A DNA stretch of 64,000 nucleotides from Adiantum capillus-veneris. Lineage: Eukaryota; Streptophyta; Polypodiopsida; Polypodiales; Pteridaceae. The notes beneath the pieces were generated by a model. That model made no database searches and was not told the origin of the DNA. It saw only the letters and a list, made by a program, of their open reading frames with translations. The DNA is taken from the NCBI GenBank assembly GCA_014529385.2, contig CM043966.1:100287087-100351086 (forward strand), given 5' to 3'. The translations under genes were made by a program, and so were the position numbers. Every line of letters starts with the position of its first letter. Position 1 is the stretch's first letter. Positions 44,714 to 54,168 of this stretch are shown in pieces.

Positions 44714-44927
44714 TACAACCAAATGCTCCCCAGACCGCAGTCTGCATCGCTTGGAGGTTCAAGTATACAACCAAACGCTCCCCAGACATCGGCCTGCGTC
44801 GTTCGGAGGTTTTCTAGCATACAACAGAATGCTCCCTAGACATCGGCCTACGTCATTCCGAGGTTTTCAAACATACAACGAAACGCTCCCAAGACATCGG
44901 CTTGCGTCGTTCCGAGGTTCAAACAAT
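44714..44927 (-). repeat. 54-bp tandem repeat, four copies
   Basis: Units start at 44714 (52 bp), 44766, 44820 and 44874. The core is TACAACNRAAYGCTCC.. CATCGGCYTRCGTCRTTCSGAGG. Because 54 is a multiple of 3, an open plus-strand frame (PRHRPASFGGF-like) crosses it, which I regard as incidental. Confidence 0.9.
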
Positions 44928-45320
44928 ACCAAAACAATATTTCTCGCTACTCCACCCGAGAGTAAAAATCACCAATCAATGAAACCAGTATTAAAACCAG
45001 AGTCAAACAGTTCAAGTCGGCACCAAGACAGGTTCAAAACAGAACCATCCATTTCAAACAAATTCCAAAGAGGATCACCCAACAAGTTCTCAAACTGATT
45101 CTTAGACAAAAGTCAAACTTTAAAAGCAATCTCGACATCAATTGAGTTTGAAAAGTCAACTAACTTTTCATCTTGAAACCTGCACCAAACATTACGGTTA
45201 GATTCCTTCCATCAGGTCGTAGCCGACCACAACATGGTCCATAAGCTCTTGGACAGACAATGTTCCTCTGGCGGCTATGGTAGTCCCAAGACAAGCAATT
45301 ACACTGGACCTCCGAGGTTA

Positions 45321-45604
45321 TCAACAAGAGACTTGCTGAAAGATGTCTAAAGACTGCAAGTTGGAATCTGCTAGGGTTTTCGTGGCAAGCATTTCAGGAT
45401 ATCCCACTTTGCCAGAAGCTGCAATCCGAAGGGAGATGTTTGAAGGCATGTAACTTCGGGCAAAAATTTTCTTGAAAGCTTGCCAAGTCCTTGGAGTGTA
45501 CGGCTTGGTAGCTATAGACATCAACCTCTGTATGGCATTGCCTTTGAGAAAAACAGCAGCTCGAAACAAATCTTGGATTCTTCTCTTGCAAGTCTTTTGG
45601 TTTC
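45321..45604 (-). pseudogene. E gag fragment
   Basis: Reads KPKDLQEKNPRFV, then RAAVFLKGNAIQRLMS, PRTWQAFKKIFARSYMPSN, a typical gag pattern (AA-x-FLKG-x-A-x-x-W/L .. TW-x-x-FK-x-x-F). The upstream gag is missing because the Penelope-like insertion starts next to it. Confidence 0.65.
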
Positions 45605-46796
45605 AGGTGCCGGCCTAAATTACCTTTTTTATATACCGTTTGGAAGTTCCACAAGAACCCTATACGACCTAGATTTATAGCTGCTTCTTGTAACACCTCT
45701 TTGACCGAGGTTTCCAAATGGGGCTTAGTTATTGTTTCAAAGCTATTTTACCTAGCGTAAATGAATTGTGGAAAAATATGCTAAAGGAAGCAGACATACC
45801 TACCGATTCAAGTTGGATTTTAAATGATTCATTAGGTGTGATTCGTGTTTTAAAGTTTTTGAACTCTTCAAGAAGCCTTAAGGAGAAATCTTCTCCTTTA
45901 TGTCTCCAAACTTTTGACTTTACTACGCTATACACGAAGCTAAATTTGGAGGACCTTAAATTTAGAGTCAAGTCACTTATTTCAAAAGTTTTTGCGTACA
46001 AGCTTGAGAAGGATAGGTACAAGGCATTGATAGTAGAAAAGTCAGCTTTGAACTTTGACTTCTTATGGTTGAAAAGTAAGAATGTAGATGTAGACAAAGG
46101 AAGAAAGAGATTCACCAGGATTGTAGATGACATTGATATCATATCTTGGTTAGATTTTCTTTTGGACAATTTATATATAACCATCGGCGACTCTCTTTTC
46201 AAGCAAACAATTGGTATCCCTATGGGCACCAATTGTGCTGTTTTTCTTGCTAATTTCTATCTTTTTACTTATGAGTTTGATTTTATGGAGCGTCTTGTCC
46301 TTGCTAACACTTGCCCAATATTTTTGCACAAGTTATGCAATGTAAGACGCTTTGTAGATGATCTTTTTGTCCCTGACGTTCCTTCTTTTCAAGATTTTAT
46401 GTACTTGAATTCGAGCTCTGTAGGTGGAGGAATTTATCCCAAGGAGTTTTGTGAACTCAAGTGTACCACAAATAGTGATTGTTGTGCCTTTTTAGACCTT
46501 AAGATTTTTCAGACTCCCTTGGGATTAGAAGTAGATATCTATGATAAGCGCCTTAAACCAGAATATGCCAATCTAAATATCATTATTTAGATTTTCTCGT
46601 CTTTGTTCTAGTAAATCTGCTTTTGTTGTTTTAATCTTGCCATCTTATTTCTTTACTAGTTGAAAAAGGATACTCATTCAAAAGAATCATGAAAAATGTT
46701 CGTTCATTTTTGCATCGTAGTAAGTTTATTTTTAATGTTTCTTCCTTTGGAATGTTCAAGATAATCAGTAGTAAATTCAATAGAAGTGGGAGCTAA
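45605..46796 (+). pseudogene. Penelope-like reverse transcriptase
   Basis: Conserved Penelope-type motifs occur in order: KFHKNPIRPRFIAAS near 45645, FDFTTLYTKL (motif A Asp) near 45913, QTIGIPMGTNCAVFLANFYL (motif B) near 46207, RFVDDLF (motif C, both Asp present) near 46350, CAFLDLKIFQTPLG near 46490. After a frameshift at ~46575 come FRFSRLCSS and VEKGYSFKRIMKNVRSFL, ending at 46796. A one-base insertion near 45718 also shifts frame. The GIPMGTN/RFVDD combination separates it from LTR and LINE enzymes. A GIY-YIG endonuclease was not seen. CTCTTGCAAGTCTTTTGGTTTCAG just upstream looks like a splice acceptor. Confidence 0.82.
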
Positions 46797-47540
46797 AAAG
46801 CCCACTTATTGTTTGACTTAATAACACCTTATGTTGTTGTTTTGATCTTTAGCGCTTCTAGTATTTTTACTATAGCTTGACAAATGCTAGCCTTTATCAT
46901 GGCTGAGAATGCCCATCACCTCCCGAGGGTGATAGAAACTCAGCACGTTGGTTTTGTAGAGTACGTTCAAAGCATGAATGACCTCTATATAAACCTGCAC
47001 CTACTCTTGGGCACTGACGACGTGAGTAGGGATGTCATAGCTGTTGTCCAAGCTATGCATGATAAAGGTGATAATCTTATTCTTCCTGTTTGGACAAGCA
47101 ACGAAGTTGAGATTACATATTGTCAAATTTGGTTCTTTGCTCTTCGTAGGTTTGTAGTAGTATTCATTTTTCGATTTCGTATTTAGCTTACCTGAGGACT
47201 TAAGAATGTGTTCCGTTAGAAGTTGTTGTGTGAAGTTTGATTTCTAGGATTAAGTTTTTAAGATGTTTTATTCTTTTTTGCTTAAAGTTGAGTACTTGTT
47301 TTAAGCCAAGTAAGTTGCGTCAACTTATTTTACACATGCCTTTTCTAAAAACATTTTTAAGTTAATAATGTTTTGTTTTATTTAGTTTTGTTTTGTAGCA
47401 AACAAAGTGATTTAGTTAGATTGTTTGTTTGTTTTTGTTTTTGTTTTCTTTTCTTGTGTCCCTTGCTTTTATAGTTCTATGAGTGCTTTATTCCCTCTTA
47501 TAATTCGTGAGTTCAGACTTTTCTGAACTTATGAAGGTAT
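46797..47540 (+). other. Region downstream of the Penelope-like RT; one unknown frame
   Basis: An open frame at 46884-47186 (100 codons) reads AENAHHLPRVIETQHVGFVE, YVQSMNDLYINLHLLLG and VQAMHDKGDNLILPVW. I do not recognise it and it lacks a GIY-YIG motif. The rest is T-rich. E leader sequence resumes by about 47540. Confidence 0.35.
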
Positions 47541-47759
47541 ATATCTTCCCTTGCAAGTGATCTTTATGGCTTATGTCCTGTAAGACATGAGCGGTGAAGA
47601 CAAGAGTGTGCCCAATGCGCGATGTATGAAGGGTGGGAGTGGCTAATAACTCCGGGGTCGGGACCCGAAGGTACTTCAAATAAAATTCGAGCAGCCTCTA
47701 GTTTGCTCTGCCTGCTCTTCTGTAGGACCGGTATGCTTTCAGAAAAGCACATGCCTGAT

Positions 47760-47771
47760 GCCCCGATACCA
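47760..47771 (-). promoter_or_regulatory. E primer-binding site
   Basis: The minus strand reads TGGTATCGGGGC one base from the LTR end at 47773, a variant of the Met-tRNA site. Confidence 0.75.
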
Positions 47772-47772
47772 G

Positions 47773-48408
47773 TGTCACAAGATGGGCACCACGTGCCTAT
47801 AGAAAAGAACAGATTGAACAGACTTTTAGCACTTCAGTAACGACTGAGACTGAAAGAGAGAGCCCACACGCGACACGGACTGTCGGAATCCCACCTCAGA
47901 GAGTATTGGCCCCAAACCTTGGCGCCCCTTTCAATATTTCTTTATATGTTACTTGGTTTCAGTACAATGCCGGTACTCGTGCTTTGCACCTTCTCAATGA
48001 AGCGTGCTAGAGACTGAGGCCTCTGCACTTATTTAAAGGCCCTTGGCTTGAAAAGAAGTTACATGAAAAGCAGTCAAACTCAAAAGCAACTGGTTCCAAA
48101 AGCTGGCGCTGAAAACTGGCCAGTGTAAATCATGGAAATCCTTACAGGCTGCCATGTCAACAGTCAGCGCAAAATTCGACAATTTGTACTGTTGCCACGT
48201 CATCAGCATCTACGTTGTCTTTTGTGTGTGTGAGGGTCCAGCTTCATTTTAGTTCCTTGTGACTTGGGCCCCATCGGACTGGGTCCCATAAGTTGGTAGG
48301 ACTTCTTCTTCTGCTGTTGCTTGTTCTTCTTAGGGTTTAGGCCCCTCGGCCGTGATGTGAAGGTTGGCTCTGTTCTTTAGTGACTTGACACGTAAGCAGT
48401 TTGTGACA
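47773..48408 (-). repeat. E 5' LTR
   Basis: 636 bp, TGTCACAAGATGGGC..AGTTTGTGACA on the plus strand. Similar to 43529-44209 with many substitutions and indels, so E is not recent. Confidence 0.88.
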
Positions 48409-48871
48409 GCATCCCTTTTGGTATTTCTTTATTATTGATCACAACAAGGTACAACTCCGGAGGGTCCTCTGCTCTCAGAATCTGCGTCCAAATGCTTTGC
48501 GGAGTGAGAGGCCCGAGGGCTCTTTTAAACGTTCAAGGGATGTCCAAAAGCAGAGCCCCAAAAGCATCATATCAAAAGCACTGCAAACCCAAAAGCACCT
48601 GGCTCCCAAAAGTTACCAGCGTGAATTGCGGAAATCCGTATAGCCTACCACATCATCACAACAACACAAAACGCGGAAATCCATACAACTTCCACGTCAG
48701 CATGCCAACATGATTTACGGAAATCTCTCCCAGAGTTCAAGCTTTTGGTCTCTAGGGTTTTAGGCCTTACGGCATGTGCTTCAAAATTTCTTCAAGTAGT
48801 CGGTTCAGTTTCTCTTGTCCACTTGACCATTTCCCTTCGAGTTGGTCATGCCATGTCATCACTTTGTGACA

Positions 48872-49440
48872 CTAGCCCCATGTTTATGAGGAAAACAAGT
48901 CATAGAAAACAAGTGAACCCACTCAATGCTGGAAATCTTTGGAGGCCATTCAAGATGGCCAGCAGTCCATGTGCAGTCCCCATGTCTATTAGATATCCCC
49001 CATATCCAATGTGCTCCTCGTCTTGCGAACATCTCGCCAATCCCATATCATTGACATCCAATCCTCTCAACATTTCCTCTGAGGTATCGTAGAAAGGTGT
49101 CTGAGATTGGCTTGTCCTGACATTAAAATCTTCTTATGTCCGCATCCAATATCATGTAGGGTGATTGCCCCTTGGGCGATGCATAATGAGATGTGATGGG
49201 GAAAAATAGCATATTTCAATGTAGAGTAGCCTCCTTGTCTTCGCTCTTACTTTGACCCACATATATCTGGCCTGCTCATCTCTCCAAACAATACGAATAG
49301 GACGGTTGAAGACCACAGTCAAGCAAGGCTTGAGTAAGAAAAGGTATTGATACGAAGCACGACTTCTCTTCATGCAACGCATCGGCCAGAGCACCTCGAT
49401 TGAGTACGATCATCAGGTTTGAGACTTCCTCTTTTCATGA
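48872..49440 (-). pseudogene. LINE endonuclease fragment (second family)
   Basis: The minus strand from ~49330 reads NRPIRIVWRDEQARYMWVKV, RRLLYIEICYFSPS, then DFNVRTSQSQTPFYDTSEE, GLARCSQDEEHIGYGGYLID, MGTAHGLLAILNGLQRFPAL, SGFTCF. This is the order of a LINE APE-type endonuclease (ICYFSPS and GDFN region), clearly different from ORF2 of the two large LINEs. Element D inserted just after this block. An 11-bp repeat (ACTTGTTTTC) near 48895 breaks the frame. Confidence 0.75.
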
Positions 49441-50526
49441 GTTTGTTAGCTTTATGTTTATTTTCATATTGCAGGATGTCTCCCAGAACATTTCCAAAGT
49501 TCAAGGAAACGATCATGCCTCAAAGTGGTCAAGAATCATCATGGACAATTGGCAAGACCTGGGGCTTGTAGGGTAAAGGTATTCGGCAGGGCCGACAAGT
49601 TATTCAAATTAACGGTAGACATCTTTTTCTCTAGTTCGGAGTTTTGGGTTTGCTAGGGCATGGCTCCTAGGCAAGTTTTTGAACTTGATGTAGTCAACAA
49701 CGATCATGATCAACCATTGTCGGCAAGCAAGATTCGACAGGTTTTCAAGAAGACATGGCAATGGGTGCATACAAGCCGTATTGAGAAACTTAGGTACGCT
49801 TTGTCTATGCAATTACTCTAGTTATTTTTTATGCTGCCAATACGATATCCTTCTCGACGAGGTCGAAAATCAACAATACAACATGAACATGTTCGACCTA
49901 AGGAGCACGGCTCCATAAATTTGGTTGGCCATAGATGTTGTTGGAAACTATCTTTGATATGTCCTCCTTGTGCTATCAAGCGGAGGCAAAGCAGGGCTTC
50001 CGAGAGCACGACTCTGTATCTATGTCTATGCATTGGGTGCATAATCACTCCAAAGCAATTACAACTTGCCAGAGTGCAGGCAAAATAAGTACACGAAGTA
50101 CAATGAAAGCACAATCATGCCATATGATGCTCCGACTTCTGATGCTAGGGGCTGTGGTTACAAAAATTGGTAAGTACCTTAAATTTAAGTTTCAATTTCG
50201 AACTTTTTCCAATTTGCAAGATTCTGCATTGTCAATTTGACATGCAAATGTTGCTTCGATCAAGCGGAGTTTGGCATTTAGATGGCATTTGATAGCTGAG
50301 CTTCAGGAGCTATCTCTTGTAATATTGGGCAATCTCATGCTTCTCCATAAGCTGCATGATTCGGCAAGGCCGTTCCTCTCTGAAAGATCGACAATGTCGA
50401 TTCTCTTTTGCTTTGAGATTTGTGTGTCAACAGGAGCACTTGTTAGCTATGAGCACTCAGGTTGCGTTCTGTCTCACCTTTCAATGAGTATGCGAAGCCT
50501 CAGGGGTTCACCATTCAATTTCCCCC
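49441..50526. other. Unassigned stretch
   Basis: Contains a short plus frame at 49660 (MAPRQVFELDVVNNDHDQPL.. about 50 codons) and others under 100 codons, none recognised. No element ends seen. Confidence 0.35.
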
Positions 50527-50866
50527 TGTATAACGTGCGTTTGCGGGGTATTAAAAGAACCCCTCTTTTAACATTCTTGAGTGAAAAATCTGCCGCTCGC
50601 TGCTGCTGCTTCTCCTGCGCGCGCCTTCGCTTACCCTCCCCCCCCCCCCCCCCAACCTCAGCCCGCTGCCTCCCCCCCCTTGCCCTTCTTCCTCGCTGTC
50701 CACCCCCGCGTCTCCTACTGCCTGAGCCGCCCCCTTGCCAGTCCGCGTGCTACCTGCCCCGCGCTGCCGCCCCCGTCACCCCCTCCTCCTGCTGCCGCTA
50801 GTGCCTCCCCCCGCCCACTGCCTGCCGCCCGTTGCCCCCCCCCCCCCCCCCCCGGCCCGTCTGTCC

Positions 50867-53800
50867 CATAGTTACATGGGACGGCGGGTCGGGGTCGGGA
50901 ACGGGGTCGGGACGGCAAAAGTCAGGAAATGGGGACGGGGGTCGGAACGGCAAAAAAAAAAGAGTTTTTTTGGCATTTTTTGACCTACACACATGCCACA
51001 CACATAGAGCATCACTTTGACCATAAATTTACACTAAATAGACCAAAGAACACGAGTCATATTGGCTGAAATGTGCTAATAAAACATCGATGATCGATCG
51101 ATACAAAATGAGAAGTGCATGCCACAAGGGCTCAAGAGTCAAAAAGCCTAAAGGACTTAGGACAAGCCTGAGGCCTCAAGGATAACAAAAAGTACAAAGG
51201 GCTATGTAGTAGGTAGAGTCGTAGACTCAAGAGTCTAGACTCGAGAGTCGAGTGATCAATGATCATCAAACTCAAGAAGTGCTCGCCTGTTGAATCTCCA
51301 CATCGTTGTCGTAGTCGAGGTCGTCAGCAACGTATGAGGGCTCCGGCTCGGGAGGCTCGCATTGAGGTTCGAAATCCTCCTCTAGCTCCTCCAAAAGAGT
51401 ATCGGCCATAGATGGATTCTCTTGTGCCATCTCCCACTCAGTGAAAGGATCTGCCTTGTGTGTGACGCTCTTGGAAAGCATGCGCAAGTTAGCGCTCACA
51501 AACACCAAATCATTGGTCCTCTGAACCTCAAGGCGATTCCTCTTCTTAGAGGCAATGTGGCTGTACACACTCCATAGTTGCTCCAAGCAACTAGTGGTAC
51601 ATGCTTGGCTAAGGACACGAACAGCCAAGCGCTGCAAATGTGGGCCATCTCCTCCATAGTCCTCCCACCACAAAACCGAGCCAATCTTGTTGCGATCAAG
51701 CTGTGCATCTACACATCCATAGGAGCCCTTCTTTTGCCTGTAGTTGAGTAGCTCGTCTCTAATCTTGCGCCTAATGTCACTGCTAGGCTCAAGGCGCTCC
51801 AATGCAAGCCGCCATCCTTTGCTCACCTCCTTGTCGGTCTCTTGACGCCTTCCTTGAAACTCAAGGTCAAGCACATAAGCTGCCGCATGAAGTGGAGAGT
51901 AGTATCCATTCCACCTCGACTCACACAAGCCATGAATCTCCGCATACTGAACAGGGTCAGGCACAAGCTTCTCAAGTGCCTCTATCATCCGATCCATGGC
52001 TTCGTAGACTTTGCCAATGCATGGCTGCAAGCCATCCACCACTCGAAGTAGGTGTAGAATAGGCTTGACCATGGCGTCAAGAGTCTTCACCTCCTCCCAC
52101 CAAGCGGCGTCGTCGGCCCATTCTCGGCATTTCAATCCTACTGCTGATGTAGACTCCGGCATGGCCTGGAACTCATCACTGAGAAAGAGGCCCCTTAAGG
52201 CTCCGCCACATGTAGACAAGCGGCCTAGCATAAGCCAATTGAATGCAAATCTTGTCTCTGAATATTTGAGCAAAGACAAGTGGCTCCTCTTTGAGAATTC
52301 ATGGCGCACTTTTTGATGGTTGAGCACAAAGGAGACGATTCGAGAGGCGTCACCAATGGTGGGTGAAATCCATGACAAGTTCCCTATGTCCTTGAGGAGG
52401 TTATTGAGGCAATGCGCCATGCAAAATGTGACATGGATGCTGGGATACATGCCCTCAATGATAGCTCTGGCTGCCCTATTTGACGCCTCTCCATCTGCAA
52501 CCATACAAAGGACATTCTCCGGGCCGGTGATCTCTATGGTGCTTGTCCTCTCCGCAGCAAGCATCTCGGCGGCCTTGCCACTATCAGATGCATCATGTGA
52601 CTCCACAAAGTACATCTCCCCCCGAGAGTAGGCCACCACCCCGTGGATGGACCGTTTGCGGGTGTCGCTCCATCCATCTACAAGAAGACAGACGCCATTG
52701 GTCTCCCACAAATCCTTTGTTGCTTGGGCCGCTTGCTCCACGGTAAGCTTCTCTTTGTCAAGGAGGGTGGTGCGAAGCCTCTCCGATGAAGGTGGCGCAT
52801 AAGAGGAGCCATATTCCCCTATTTTCGTAACCATGGTTCGAAAGTATGGAGACCTATCCACACAAAATAGAGCATGTTGCGTTAGTATGGAGAGTCGAGA
52901 AATTATAACCCATTATGAATACAAAATGGAAGATTGCAATGTGTATATGCCAAGGGAAACTCACCGCGAAGCATGGAAGGCAATGTGGTCGTGGAAGAAG
53001 AATCGGGCAACCGACCTATCCACCTCTTTCTTCAATTTAGGATTCCAATTTTCGTTGAGAGTGGTTTGGCGATGCAGAAGGGAAGAGGACGGTGTAGATC
53101 CATGGCTCTTGAAGGTTCGAGAGATGTCGTCAAGGTTGGCTTCCCTTTGCTCTCGCGGTGTCGCCGTGGCGGAGGGATCAACGGCAACAAAACGGCCCCT
53201 CTTGGCCGCTTCCGCAACCTCATACACCGTGAGTTTCTCAAGAAGATCCAACCAACCTCTTCTCGGGAGCTACATGAGGGCAAAACTTCACCTCGTGACC
53301 GGGTTCATGAAGAAGATGGGCTCGCACTTTGTTTGAACCACCCGATCTCTTGTATGGACATAGCTTGCACGTCCATGGTCTTGCACCGCCACCTTTGCCA
53401 CGCGAGCTAAAGTCGACTTCATCCCACCACGACCACGTTTGCACGGCGGGCCTCCTTCGAGAAGAAGCGGCTTGAGAAGTGGAGTTAGCTTGAGATGACA
53501 TGATGGTGGAGAGACTCGAGAGAGTAGAGCTTAGAAGTTAGAAGGGTTAGAGGAGAGCTTGTGTGGAGAGAGAGTAAAGGAGAGCTTCAAAGTGGGTAGA
53601 AGAGGGAGAGGAGAGCTTCAAAGTTCAAACTTGAGCCTTGAGCTTGAGGGAAATGGAATGAGCATTGAGCATTGAGGGAAATGGAATGAGCATTGAGCAT
53701 TGAGACTATGACTATTAAGAGGCCCAAGGGAGCCTTTTATAGCCTCCCAAGGGCCAAGGCTTAAAAAATATGGCAGTTGGGGCTGCACAGAGCCGTTGCA

Positions 53801-54028
53801 AACGGTAAAAAACGGCCATTTTTTTGAATTCGACCCTGGCCGACCCCTGTCGTCCCCGTCCGGTCCGTCCGACCCCGGTCCGGCCCCGGCTGTCCCGGTC
53901 CGTCCCCCCTTGCGACCCGCCCGTCCGGCCCGTTTTCCGTCCGTCCCTCGGCGTTCCCAACCGTTATCGGCCCGGTTACGGCCGTCCCCCGGCCCTAGGG
54001 CCCGTCCCCCCCGTCCCTTGTAACTATG
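50867..54028 (-). mobile_element. hAT DNA transposon, complete
   Basis: Perfect 8-bp target duplication GTCTGTCC (50859-50866 and 54029-54036). Terminal inverted repeats are CATAGTTACATGGGACGG and CATAGTTACAAGGGACGG. Beyond the ends lie many GGGACGG/GGGTCGG words on both sides, candidate subterminal transposase sites. It encodes one two-exon transposase. It inserted into the 5' UTR of LINE-2. The 8-bp duplication and encoded transposase fix it as hAT. Confidence 0.97.
51272..53501 (-). CDS. hAT transposase (BED finger, DUF659, hAT dimerisation)
   Basis: Exon 1 runs 53501-52965; an intron at 52964-52854 (GTGAGT..ATAG, 111 bp) joins codons in phase (..HAS-R-SPYF..). Exon 2 runs to 51272. N-terminus: Cys/His finger CKLCPYKRSGG.. 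HLLHEPGHEVKFC. DUF659 region: SPYFRTMVTKIGEYG, CLLVDGWSD (first Asp), VLCMVADGEASN (second Asp), FCMAHCLNNLLKDIG. The RW motif is SRWNGYYSPLHAAAYVLD. Dimerisation domain: RVLSQACTTSCLEQLWSVYS (catalytic-type Glu) and KKRNRL. A 4-bp tandem duplication (GGTTGGTT on the minus strand, ~53251-53258) breaks exon 1, otherwise intact. The C-terminal tail is acidic. Confidence 0.92.
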
Positions 54029-54168
54029 GTCTGTCCGCCCGCCTGGTTCTCACCCCGACAGCCCTGCATTTCGGCCCACTTAGCTTTGCTTCAATTCTTG
54101 GGCGGTGCTTTCTGCGCCGGATTGCATCATCCTCCCGTTGACTTCTTATGACACAGCAGTAGACACAG

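Larger units (their letters stand above)
43529..48408 (-). mobile_element. LTR element E, with a nested Penelope-like element
   Basis: Perfect 5-bp target duplication GCATC (43524-43528 and 48409-48413). Right LTR 47773-48408 is its 5' LTR; left LTR 43529-44209 is its 3' LTR. It has a primer site, a leader similar to D's, a gag remnant, two tandem-repeat tracts near the 3' end and a polypurine tract. No E pol is found. Part of the body is occupied by a plus-strand Penelope-like RT. Confidence 0.88.
42111..48871 (-). mobile_element. Ty3/gypsy element D (B-like), 5' part only, split by E
   Basis: On the minus strand: 5' LTR starting TGTCACAAAGTGATGACATGG at 48871 and ending at 43372 with element E inside it, a Met primer site (43359-43370), a leader, and gag down to about 42111. 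Pol and the 3' LTR are missing. LTR start, primer site and gag are clearly related to B1 and B2. Confidence 0.85.
43372..48871 (-). repeat. D 5' LTR, interrupted by element E
   Basis: Two pieces, 43372-43528 and 48414-48871, join to a ~615-bp LTR. The join passes through the shared motif: ..GGCCCCAACGACTGGCATC on the left and CCTTTTGGTATTTCTTTATT on the right. GCATC is duplicated at the two sides of E. Confidence 0.88.

Noticed and set aside
45718-46590. Mitochondrial group II intron maturase
   Set aside because: GIPMGTN with RFVDD and the KFHKNP motif are Penelope-type; no maturase X domain or intron RNA ends seen.
51272-53501. Domesticated hAT-derived host gene
   Set aside because: Perfect target duplication and terminal repeats surround it, so it is a mobile copy.
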